NCBI RefSeq assembly: GCF_022539315.1
Contig: NC_066313.1
Span: 8,125,764-8,189,763 of the forward strand
Direction of reading: 5' to 3'
Source of the DNA: Serinus canaria
Lineage: Eukaryota > Chordata > Aves > Passeriformes > Fringillidae
DNA: 64,000 nt
Part shown: one piece after another, positions 50,958 through 62,250 of the stretch
Position numbering within the stretch: position 1 is the first letter of the stretch
How the letters are laid out: every line of letters begins with the position of its first letter
The notes under the pieces: model-generated
Told to the model about the DNA's origin: nothing
Databases searched by the model: none
Seen by the model: the letters and a program-made list of their open reading frames with translations, nothing else
Translations under genes and position numbers: made by a program

Positions 50958-53373
50958 CTGTTTTCCTATGCTAATCAATCTGTCTGCAAATCCTTTCTTC
51001 AGCATGAAATTTTTGGAGACAAAGAGAAGTGTTTCCTATCTAACAAAAGTATTTTGCACAGAGAAACACTCCAATTGCTTTATCTCCCATAAAATACGCT
51101 TTTAATACTCAGTAGCACAGTCATTTAGATCAAAAAAAATTTGGTTGCATATGTAGTTCCCTTTATGTCAAAGTCCTGGGCTGCATAATTTAATAACATG
51201 AAAAGAAGTAGGAAATATTTCACCAGAAATATAATCAATAAGATTCACTATATTACCCTACCATTAACATTTGTGTATTCAAACCTGATCATTTAAAAAA
51301 GAAAGGCCAATAGGATTGAGGAGGAAATTGCCAAGTACAAGACAATATCACAGGTCTGTAGAAACACCTCCACCCCTGAAAATAAAGGAGATAAAGAAAA
51401 GAAAATAATTAAATCTCTTTTAACAATGACTGAGGTTATCTATTCCAGCTTCCTCTGGGTATTCACTGTTTCAAACCAGGGCTTCTTTCTATTCAAGAAG
51501 TGTTGAAGCATGACAGCTTCTAACCTCTTCCTATTGTTTCATTTTGGTATAAGAAGTCAAAATGGATACATAAAGACTCTGATCATTCTATTTGAAAAGA
51601 TACACACACTATCAAGCTGTTAGTAAAGAAAATAACTCTTGCTAATCAGTGAAATTTTATTTTACATTTTTCCATCTATTTCTATGAAAAATTCTTAAAA
51701 TAGATTTCTCATTAAAGAAGTCTAAACAATTGATTTTCTATTATTTTATATTTACTTCTTTAACAAATATTATTAAGATTTCTGAGGCTATTTTTCTCCA
51801 GACACTATAAATAGATTAACCAATTTCAGAAGAACATACAAGTTTTTCACGTCTTAATGTCTTGAGTGTACATCTTCAAGAAAGTTACTTGACCAGGATA
51901 AAAATAAATCTACATTTAAAAGAGGTTTTTTATACTACAGCTGAAAAAAATGCAATCAGAACCAGCCTTATTTCTCACCAGTGACTTACTTTGCTGCTGA
52001 AGAGACTTCTGATTTCTCTGCTTCATTAAAAGCAGAGTATTCACTGGTGTAAAGAACTATTTCTCTGAATAATCTTATTTAATTCCTTACACAGGAATTA
52101 AATCTTCAAGACAAGATAAACTTTGGTCCATGACCTTCATCGGTACTCAAATTAAAGAATCAAAGACTTGACTTTATTTATCATTCACCTGGGAAGAAAA
52201 AAACCAATGCAGGCCAAGAATTTACATTAAAGAAAAAAATGTTGGTAGTGCTCACAGCTGGTAAATACCACTGCATTGTAAAGAAGAAGAGACATCTGAA
52301 AATTTCCACAAATATGAGCATAAATCAAGCAGAGATCCAGAAGGACTACCAGCATGCATTGTTGGTCAAGAAAGACTGTGTGAAATTCTGGGTTTTAGTA
52401 TACATAAGTTTTTTTCAAACTGTTTTAGTTACTGCTGCAGTTATATTGAAAGGAGAGGTTTCCTAACAAGGATGTTGTGTAAAAGTCAGTGTATTCTGGT
52501 CAAAAAGGTTGGTCAGAGCACTTAAAACTAAGAAACCCTGTAAGCAGTCCAAAATATTTTCTTCCCATGCGTTTGCAAGAGTATCTTTGCTTTACTGTGA
52601 GCAAAACGTGCATGCATAAGGAGTGATAACTGGCACAGCAAGGAGGTACAGCAGAGCAGATGACACACCACCAATCACTATTGTGTGATGATCTAAATAC
52701 ATTCTCTTTAAAATAATATCCTCATAAATATGAGCAGAGTCATTTAAAAGCAGTTATCCAAACATTTCTTTTTAAAAGGTCTCTCCATAGCAAAGGTTTC
52801 ATTCTCTGTTATAACTCTCAGTCTACTTTATTATCCCAAGACAGAGAACCATATAATTAAATTAACTGTGACTTTGCAATTAATTTTCAGATTTTAAAAA
52901 AACATATGGTACCTTTCATGGGACATTTAATCTGTTCATTCATTAAAAACTTTGACCCCACAAGTATTTTCCTCAGTTCAGTTAAAAAACCTATTAGAAT
53001 ATTAGTTCATGCATCAGTGTAGTGTAATCATTACTACTCAACACAAGACAAATATAATGAGTGAGAACTGAATAAACCTTAGCAAAAAATTCAATAATAC
53101 AGTGTGAAGTCTTTGAAGTGAATTCTTTACACTTTCTTTTATTCAGATTTCAGATGTTTATCATAATTTGCCTCTTTCTGAGAAGGCACCTGTTCCATAC
53201 CCTCACCAGTGAGCATCAAAAATTCACAAGTCTGTACAAAACACAGGTAAATATTTGGAGCTGGACAATCTGCTGGACTAGAGAGGAAACATGAAATGCT
53301 CCAAATCACTACTTTGATTTGGTCCCTGTTTTGCTCTTATCTGCCCCTTTCAAACTGTTCAGGGGCTGTGTTT

Positions 53374-53404
53374 GAAAGTATCAAACACCAAGTTTGATAC
53401 TTTC
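53374..53404. repeat. Perfect 13-base inverted repeat, 5-base loop
   Basis: GAAAGTATCAAAC (53374-53386) pairs exactly with GTTTGATACTTTC (53392-53404) around ACCAA. Pairing stops outside the arms. Too short for a microRNA precursor, and no terminator role is expected in a vertebrate. Confidence 0.9.
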
Positions 53405-56400
53405 CCCTTCTGTGTGCCATCTCCCATGTCATTGTTCCATGGCCAACACTCAAAACCACATATTTGGTTTCATAATATATCTTATAAATTGATTATCTTA
53501 TAATTAAAATTTTCTCTTATCATCACCTCTTATTATAAGAGACTAAATCCAAAATCCAAAAGGAGTCAATCCAAAAACCAAGAATTTTTGCTAGTTAGGT
53601 TTATATTATGTCTTACAGTGCCAGACCTCTGCAAACACAGGCCAAAGAAGGATGGGGACAGAAATGGTCTCTGTCTGGAGCTTCCACACCAAGAAAAATA
53701 AAGGATGCACTTCTCAATAAACCTGCCATGGACAGAAAAGAGACCAAGGCTGATGGGAGATGCAGTGTGGGAGAGTAGGAAACCTTGACCTTTTCTTTCT
53801 TGCCTCCTTCACTATCATACTTTGAGTTATCTCCTCTCTCTTGTTGTGGCACACTGCTATCAATCTTCACTGCTAATTTATCATTAGTTTCTTAATAACC
53901 TTGCTTCCTCTCCTCTTTCTCCTCACTCATCATTACTACCTTTTGATACCTCCTTACTCATGCACAGAGGAGGATTTTTAGGATCATTACCTCCCTGATT
54001 CCCTTCAGAAGAATTCCCATTGCCCTGCTGCATGCAAGTTTCAGATTCAATATTCCCCTTTTTGCCACTTTTATTTTCCCTTCAGTTGCCCAAGCAGCCC
54101 AACAGCCTTGTAGCTTCTCTTTTTGTATGTTCAACATCTCAAAACTCATCTAGAGGACCACGGATAAAATTTTAAAGAAGGATAGTTTAAAACTTGGATC
54201 TTTAATGTATCTCAGACCCAATAACCTGCAATTAAATAACTTTTGAAAAAAATTAATTATTGTAAAACCATTTCCCAGATTTACATTTAGACAGTGAATG
54301 TCACTGAAAGTACCACACCATGCCTGATATCTGCACTTCTAATCTAGATAACAAGAACATCAATTATTATACCACACAGAAAGGGATTTGAACACTGAGC
54401 ACTTAGCAAAAAACTGTTTAAAGTGTTTCAGAAATAATTAACAGTGAGCAGCCACATAAATTTGTAAAACTAACACTGCATTGATTTTATGATTATTTCT
54501 ACAGAGTTAATATGAAATTTAAAGTATTTTTCTTAGAGTACAGCTGTGCTACAGCTAATTTGCAGATGACAGCTCTGTCATTTTCTGTTCAGCTTTCTGT
54601 AACAAATTTCAGTGGATTTATCTGAAAAAAATAAATTTCCACAGATTTAAAGGGTTAAAAGAAACATGTTTCAAAGACAAGGTTCAGTACACTGCAGTAT
54701 TTGTTAACTCCCTATAATACCTATTGAAAAATGTCCCTTTTTAAGAGCTCTATAATACAAGAAAGCACTGTGAGATTTTTTAATAGAAAATACAGCGAGC
54801 TCTTTTATAGAAACTCTTGTCTAATTTTCTGTTATTTTCAACTGTATAGTTTTGAGTGCATAGGAAAGATAAATTCCAGCCAAGAAACAGAAAATCAATC
54901 AAATACAGCAAGTACCTGTACATAACTCTACATGAAGCAAAATAGATGGCAACAATTTCTAGAGATGCTCTTCTTAAGGTTGTTTTTTATTCCTGCTGAA
55001 TCTAAACATGTATGATAATGAAGTACCATAATGAAGACTGTAAAGAAAAATGCTAATAAGTTAGATTGATAAAAATATTATCAGGTGAAATATCATCTAA
55101 TACATACAAACTTCCACTCAAATTTTCTTCAGATAGTGCATTGAAAAAACACAAAAAAACATAATTTGCCAAAATAATATGCATAATGCATTGCATAATT
55201 TTAAATTTAATATAAAATACAACATGCATATGAAGTGCAACTGCATTTTTGTGCATTATGAAGAATTTCTATTTAGTACAGCAATGTGATTTAGCTTTTT
55301 TTAAATTGAAATATTTGGAACAAACACCAAAAGCATGTAAAGTTACTCAATGTCAGTCTGTATTAACTCTTACTTCCCTTCAAAAGGCTGTAAAATTGTA
55401 GTTCCTACCAATAGCCAAATTCCTGGGGTTTTTAACCATAAGGAAAACAAAATAAATCTGGTTTGAATTGTTTTTAAAACATTTTATATTTTCTTGCTCT
55501 AGCTAATGCTGGTGACACTGCTCAGCATCCTGAAAGATATAATGAGTTCTGTAAAATGAATATACATTATGCCCCCAAGAACTGTCAAGAGATAGATAAT
55601 ATATTCTAAAAATATCATTAAGATAAACATAATATTAGAGAAATAGTTGATAAACATTTCAGTAGAAGCTTCATCACAAAATATACTGTGAATTGGATAT
55701 AAAAGAGGCGCAAAACTGGGTGCAAAGTATTGAATTTTTATCTTCCAATCTAGTTGTGTAATATTTGTTTGTCCCCAGTATTACATATTATTAGATATTA
55801 AAGAAAATGTTGGTGTGTCCTTACAGTTGCCTTGCAAAGGGTCACAAGGTAAATGATTCAGAAACATTAGAAACAAAGGGAATATTAAAATGGAGAGAAC
55901 ATAATTGGAAGGCAGGGAGGACAAGCCACATTTAGTTCTGGCAAGTATGTGCAGCCAGCAAGGAGCCACTGCCAGCTGGCCATTAGCTGTGGATGGAAGT
56001 ATGTTCTAGCAACTGTTCTGAGTGGTTTCATCACAAACAGTGTCTTCTCTCTCTGAAAAGGTGCTCGTCTTGGAAAGAACCAGATGCACCCATCCACAAA
56101 AGTCTAATCATTTAGGGAAATTTACATTTTAGGGAACTGGATTAAATGAAGAGAGTCAAGAATTCAGGAATTAAAGGCAGACAGTGAAAACGGTGTGCTT
56201 GGAGCAAACTTACCAGCTCTCACTTGAAAGGTTTCCATGACAATTCCAAAGTTTCCCACAGGTTTTTACCAGAATAGTATTCAACATGACCAGACAGTTT
56301 CTAAACCTAAGCAGAGGAATGATTCCATAGATGACGTGAACAAGGTCAACTACTCTGTTTTCAATGGCATTTCCAGCTAGATGTGTTTCCAAGAAAAGAG

Positions 56401-57039
56401 AAGCTTACTTATTATCAAGTATGGTACATGCCTGAAAAAAGACCCAAACATGAGAACCAGAGTTTATAGCTACAGAAGAATACTCAATCAAAAGAAATAC
56501 ATACATCAATAATTATTTGATAGCACTCTGGAATAATTCATGGACTTTACCTTAAAATTGCATATAATTTATTTACTTACATGCTATATACATCTCTTCA
56601 CTTTAGTCTTCAGGAGTAGATTTTCAAAAGCAGAGAAGTGCCTATAAACATCTAGTTTTCTAGAGTCCTTTGAAATGGTGTTATAAATCCTCTAGCAATT
56701 TTGATAGCTGTTGTTCACTGCTGGATTTAGGCACCACAAAAAGCATCTGACCTGTTGATAAAGCATTTTCAAACAATCAGTAGTCCAAGTTAAGAATATT
56801 CATTTTTTTTAACCCATAGTCTTCTAACATACAGAAAAAAAGAACTGAAAATTTACAGGGCAATCATAATTATTTCCAATCCTCTACTGTTCTCAGACTT
56901 ATTAATAGGCAACCTCCCTACTCTTGTTTATTTCTTAAAGAAACACTGGGATACACCAGGCTAAAGACATCAAGCTCTACTTTTTTGTAGTATTTGAAGT
57001 CTTTGTGCTGATATTGCATGTAAGATAAAATTACAAGGG

Positions 57040-57068
57040 CCAGACCCTTACTTTTTGTAAGGGTCTGG
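57040..57068. repeat. Perfect 12-base G+C-rich inverted repeat, T5 loop
   Basis: CCAGACCCTTAC (57040-57051) pairs exactly with GTAAGGGTCTGG (57057-57068) around TTTTT. With one bulged base the stem extends to about 17 pairs (CAAG on the left with CTTG on the right). The stem is much richer in G+C than its surroundings, which makes chance formation less likely. Confidence 0.9.
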
Positions 57069-58699
57069 GCTTGACTTTCAAGGGGACTCAACTGGTTTAT
57101 CTTCAGAGAAAACAGCTATTTTTAAAGAGAATTTGCACATTGTGTTCTGTGCAGTTAAGGAATTCTGACCAATTTGCTAAAGTTGAACACCTTCATGCCC
57201 TCATGTCAGATTTAAAGTAAAAATCAAATATAAAAGGAAAAGCCCACTACTCCAGTTAAGGAAACCAGTTCTTTATGATTATGAACTGACCAAGTGTTCC
57301 CTGGGTCACCTCTCTGCAATCACAGCCTCTGAAGAAGTTCTATTTCTGTCTCTTGCTCAAATCTCTCTGCTTGTCATGTAGTTTCAGAAGCACCTTTGAT
57401 ATGAGTCACAGGACAATCTTCAACAATTGTTGTTTCTTTTCCTTGGCACCTGTTTAAGACTGCCCCAGCTTATTAAATTGAAAGGGACATCATGAAGGTG
57501 AGGAATATTGCCTGCTTCCTTGTCTAGTTATGGAATTCCTAGAAAAGCAGAGCAAGTGTTCAATAACATTTCTCTCTGCATATAAAAGAGCTTGCTGCCC
57601 ACTATAAAAATGATATTGTTCAAATAAGAAAAAACGAAAAGATTTGCAAATTAATTTTCTACTTAAAAATTTCTTATCGTTTGCCCTGGACCTTAATTAC
57701 CTAAATGCTCTATTTTGCAACCATACCTGTAAAGCACAAAAGGGGAAAGAGATTGCAATATTTTTCTTCAATTTTTCAACTCAAGTGTTCTCCAGAAGTT
57801 ATACAAAATGGAGGTATAAAGTCCTGGATTTTAGAGGTTTATAGTGTGAGGCTCTTCCCTATGCAGGAAACCTCAAATGTTACTTAGTAACATCCAGTTT
57901 TTAGAAAAGGTGGAGAGCAGAATATGATGAAGAGAGATAATAAAGTTTGATCTGCAGAAAAAAAAATATATATTCTAAGTTAGCACTCTCTCCTTATAGT
58001 GCAAGACAGAAGCAGTTTGAAGGTTGAGCTTCCATCACAGAAGATTCCAAAGCTTTCAAAAGTGATAGATGCTTAGAGACAAAGCTAGCCAAAATGGCTT
58101 TCTTCTGAATTTATACTTTTAATAACAGTGAACATGCTTGAGAAATCCACAAGACACACTTCATTGGTAGAAATGCCTCTGCAGGACTAATTCTTTCTGT
58201 GTGACCTGTAGTTCTGACACACCTCTGCACTGCAATAATCCCTTTTAATTTCATTTTTCCCCACCACACCCCTCAGCTGCTGACTCAGGAAGGCACCACT
58301 ACTTCAATTACATGCTGGAGATGTTTTCAAGTCTCATCTCTTTCACATGGGTGAGAATAAGAAAAAAAATATTTAAAATGAATGCAATCATGTTTTATTG
58401 TAAGTCCAGGATGTTGGCCCTGGATGTATTTATGTTTAAGCCCCAGTTTGGACATACCCTTCCCTCCCCCCTCCCATGAGATATACATTCATTTTCTATA
58501 TGCTTCACTTATGAGCAGGAAAGAAAAAAACAATTCTGCCAATGTGATACCATCCAAAGCATGCAAGGTATTTATTTTTTTATATAGCATTCATCCAACT
58601 TATCTCCACTTCCCAGCCAGTCCAGGATGCTATCAGCAACCTTCATAAGTCTCTTGTCTTAAAACAAAACTGTCTTTTTCCTCTGGTTTGTCTGGGTAT

Positions 58700-59060
58700 T
58701 TTTTATACTTCTCCCTTGGACCATTTCCCAGGCTCATGCATTCTCTCCGCACTGCTCCAGTTAATTACTTATATTTGATGGCCACCTCTGCGAGCCCTAT
58801 TACTTATTGCCACTTGTGAACTGCTGTAATGTGGGGTGTTTGTCACTTCCACCAAGGTCACAGGCAGCCCTGTTATCATGTGGTTGCCCTCCCTCTCTGG
58901 CAATATTGATGATGGTGGGGTGTGAAGCATTTTCATCTCACGCTGACCCCGTACCAGCGAGCGCCGCGTGTTCACCTTAGGTTACTTCTGCTGAGTAAGC
59001 CTTTAGTTCTCAGCAGCCACTGCTGCAAATGTTAACTGTAAGTCATTGTGGGGAGCTGGG
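58700..59060. other. G+C-richer patch with a CpG cluster; possible regulatory element
   Basis: Six CpG dinucleotides occur within 28 bases (cytosines at 58941, 58950, 58958, 58962, 58965, 58967) in a window that is otherwise very poor in CpG. The surrounding 300 bases are free of simple repeats and recognisable transposons. A minus-strand frame of 68 codons (58769-58975) starts in the cluster and reads MNTRRSLVRGQREM at its beginning, so a lost or real exon is an alternative, although acceptor and donor sites are not convincing. Retained CpGs suggest protection from methylation or selective constraint; either is inference. Confidence 0.3.
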
Positions 59061-61864
59061 AAGCAACATAAAAATTCAGTTGCTGCAGCTTTTGTGGCTT
59101 GAAAGGTGACATTGGTCATTTTTCCCCTCAGGTTTTTGCTGCTTACTGCTAATCTCTTCCATCCACTGGTCCTTGCAAGTGGGAGTAAAAATAATGTGTC
59201 TCATTTTTTAATGACAAATATGACACTACTTTATTTTTAATTATGAAGGGCAATTCTAACTTTCATATCCTAGACATGAACCTCTTTAAATTTTCAGAAT
59301 TCCGATTTCCAGAGTTCCATTTTGGTTTATCAATAATATTTACAGCTACATTAACAGTTTATAGTAAACAGTTCAGGAGATTTGATTTCAGATGGCCTTA
59401 CATACTTGCACCTGCTTTCACCCTATCCTGCTGCTGTATTTTAGCAATCCCTTACTCACCCTTTGAGGTTTTTTTCTACATCCATCTGTATTGCACCCTA
59501 TCATCCTTCCCAAAACTGGCATACTCCAGCTGTCTGTAAACCTTCTTCCTTTCATCAAACAGCGTCTTTCTCATGAAGGATGATGGGGGTATGAGACTAC
59601 ATATTTTTATTGATCCTTGATTTTAGCAGGACAGAAGGCTGAATAAGATGATTAATAATTTCTCTGAACAAAAAATGAGAGGAGCCAGCTCTCATTCAAG
59701 CTGCAGACACCTTTCAGCTCAAAGGCATTCTAGCCAAGCAAACTCCTTGCCTCTGTCAGTGCTGTAACCAGTGACTGACATGACTGGTGGCAGGGGGCCA
59801 GTCACCAACCTTCCTCAAGCCTCAGTCTTCCCATTTGAAAATGGAAAAAAAACCCCAAACCCTAAATCCCTGCTTTGAAATTTTTCCATAGCTGCTTAGG
59901 AAACAAACAAACAAACCCACCAAAATACCCACTAAACCAAATCACCCCCACAGACAGTTTCCATTCAAAGTTGCAGCACACAACTTGTGTCCTCAGACAA
60001 CTTCCCTTTTCTCTAAGGTGTGAGAGCCTTTATCAGGAAAATACTTGATTTTATTTCAGGAACCATATAGTGCACTAGTAAAAAAATAATGAATCCACAC
60101 TCCTAAGATTTCAAGCTATACAGATAAAAAAAATGTGCCTCTATCTTTAAACAAGGCTACATCAAAAATGTCAAAAAACAAAAACAAATAAGAAACCAGG
60201 TTTCTCCAAATGGCAACCTTATACACAGCTCAGTGTATTTTGATCTGTTCTCTTGAAGAGATTATGGCACAAGACGTGCAAAGTGAACTCAAATCAATTG
60301 CTTTTATCTGAAAAGCAATACTGAGAATTTCACCAGTATAAACAGCCTAAAAATGACATTTAATGTGTCTATGGACATTCAGAAAATATCCTACAGCTCT
60401 TCAGAAGTTCTACTAGAAATACAATTTTAAAAGCCAGTTTAAAATTTAGCTGGTACAATGCTTTCCCCAGAATTCAATCATTGTCTAATTTAATACTCCA
60501 CTTAGTTTGAATAGAAGCTCAAAATCAAAGCTACCTGTATTAAAAGTATCATTTGCTCATTATTCTGATCACTACACACAGATATTTTTGGATCATTTCA
60601 TCTGCAGAAGTAAAAAGTATTCCATTTAATTAAGAAATAAGGGAGAATAAAAAGACTAGAAAAGAATACATACTGGTGAGCAAACGTAGGTGCAGGAATG
60701 AGCACCAGTAATAAACTCACCATTTAGACTTAGAGTGATGGCAGGTAGAGAGGATTTGGGATCAAACTCTGAAGGACATGGGCTTGGACAGTGTCTAGCT
60801 ATTCAGATAAAAAGATTAGCCACTGAAATATAAATTACCTTTATGATTAACAAACAGATAGAGGATATTGGCAGACACAGGATATAGGCACATCTGTGCC
60901 ATAGAAAAAATGGTCTTGGAAACCTTGGTCACTTTATTAAGTCAAACCTCAGTCTTTGAAATAACTTAGAAATGTATTTAGTGCTCTACTATGTTGTTTC
61001 CTGCATATATAATCAAGTAGACAAAAGGCAAATTTTAAATTAATTCAGGCTGATTTAGAGCAGCCCTGCCCACCCAAAATTCCAGCCCTGGCAGCGCAGT
61101 GAGCAGTGTAATGAAGAAATACTGTTGCACATAAACTAGAATGTCATGTGTGCAAACATGGTAAGAAGTTATAATTCACATCTACAAGGAAGAAAACTAA
61201 CCACAAAATAGCCAGGTTATAATTCTAAAAATTAGCTAATTTGTGCTTCCCAATAACTACTTCTAATTAAATATTACTTTTTTTTAATTACAGATTAGGC
61301 AGAAAGATGAAATACAGTGATGGAACTCAGTCCAAAAGCCAGATAGTACTGTATCTCTCTACAAGATAGAGGAAAAAAAAAAAATCTTGTTTACACATTT
61401 GTCTATATCAAGGCAACAACACAATAAAATCTGATATCATGCTCAAATTTCAATCCTTAATTAATCCTAGTATTATTCACAAAAGCATTTAGATTTATCA
61501 TCCCAAACACCTCAAATAATCATAGGCATATGTTGGTAAATCTCCAATACCTCGTTTCTTTCTCATCATCTGTGATTAAAAAAGACACGTTCCAGTCCAC
61601 ATGACTTTTATAAGATATCAATCTATCAATATGGACATATGAGTGACAAGGGTAATCACACCACCAAACATTTATAGAAGTGGTTTTATGTCATTATTTG
61701 AATATCTATTTGTTAATATGAGAGGTTTTCCCTCTGGTTTAGTTGCCTCAGTGCAGTCTATTTCCTCAAGTCAGGAAAAATGAAGGCATTCCCCCATAAC
61801 TCCCAACAGTGAGTTTGAGTGAATTCCAACACATTCTTGAGGTTGTGCTGAACTTGCCCTCTTT
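59061..61864. other. Unique sequence with an (AAAC)4 microsatellite
   Basis: The only simple repeat of note is AAAC x4 at 59901-59916. A 98-codon frame (59243-59539) is rich in Phe, Ser and Leu with no domain. No gene or transposon was recognised. Confidence 0.55.
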
Positions 61865-61986
61865 TGTCACCGACATGTTTTATGAAAAATCTTTTCTTTA
61901 GGATTTTTCCCCTCTTGAGAAGCTGAGAGGCCTCAAGAACAAACTGTAAACAATTCTTATCTGCTGCTGTGCAATGCAACAGGAGA

Positions 61987-62037
61987 ATCTGTGATTGGCA
62001 TCGTCAGGCTGTTTCTAATTAAGAGCCAATCACAGAT
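61987..62037. promoter_or_regulatory. Inverted pair of CCAAT-box blocks in the LTR
   Basis: ATCTGTGATTGGC (61987-61999) and GCCAATCACAGAT (62025-62037) are perfect 13-base reverse complements 25 bases apart. Each contains a CCAAT box (ATTGG and CCAAT), the binding site of NF-Y. Placement in the upstream half of the LTR fits a U3 promoter role, and NF-Y-bound CCAAT boxes are known in several LTR promoters. That this copy is active is not shown. Confidence 0.5.
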
Positions 62038-62171
62038 CACCTGTCTGGCCGGTCTCGGTCTGAGAGAAGACTTTTGTTATTCATTCCTTTTCTATTCTTA
62101 GCTTAGCCTTGTAGTGAGATCCTTTTCTCTATTCTTTTAGTATAGTTTTAATATATTACCTATCTTAGAAT

Positions 62172-62177
62172 AATAAA
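62172..62177 (+). promoter_or_regulatory. LTR polyadenylation signal
   Basis: AATAAA lies about 75 bases before the 3' end of the solo LTR, the usual place for the R-U5 polyadenylation signal, and it sets the + orientation of the element. Confidence 0.6.
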
Positions 62178-62250
62178 TCAAGCTTCTGATACATGGAGTC
62201 AACTTTCTCGTCTCTTCCCTCATCCTGTGACCTTTGTGAACAAGACCACA

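Larger units (their letters stand above)
50958..58699. other. Unique A+T-rich sequence, no gene seen
   Basis: Almost 8 kb of A+T-rich sequence with no gene, recognised transposon or long microsatellite. The notable structures are the two hairpins listed separately at 53374-53404 and 57040-57068. The stretch 53600-54130 is moderately pyrimidine-rich without further features. Frames do not exceed about 90 codons. Confidence 0.55.
61865..62250 (+). mobile_element. Solo LTR of a passerine endogenous retrovirus
   Basis: The element starts TGTCACCGACATGTTTTATG and ends GAACAAGACCACA, with imperfect inverted termini. In order it has the hairpin-like AAAAATC...GGATTTTT (61888-61908), TGAGAAGCTGAGAGGCCTCA, an inverted pair of CCAAT-type blocks (61987-61999 and 62025-62037), TTCTTTTAGTATAGTTTTAA, the polyadenylation signal AATAAA at 62172-62177 and TGATACATGGAGTCAACTTT near the end. 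I recognise this as a family abundant in songbird genomes. The flanks CTCTTT (61859-61864) and CCCTTT (62251-62256) form a probable 6-base target-site duplication with one mismatch, which fits a beta-retrovirus-like (ERVK) integrase. No internal viral genes remain, so this is a solo LTR. Confidence 0.8.

Noticed and set aside
50540..50974. 144-codon open frame (+)
   Set aside because: The C-terminal third is translation of an A-rich simple repeat, and the rest shows no domain or splice context.
61975..62045. MicroRNA-like hairpin at the LTR inverted repeat
   Set aside because: The stem is only 13 pairs with a 25-base loop, shorter than a microRNA precursor; it is better explained as paired CCAAT boxes.
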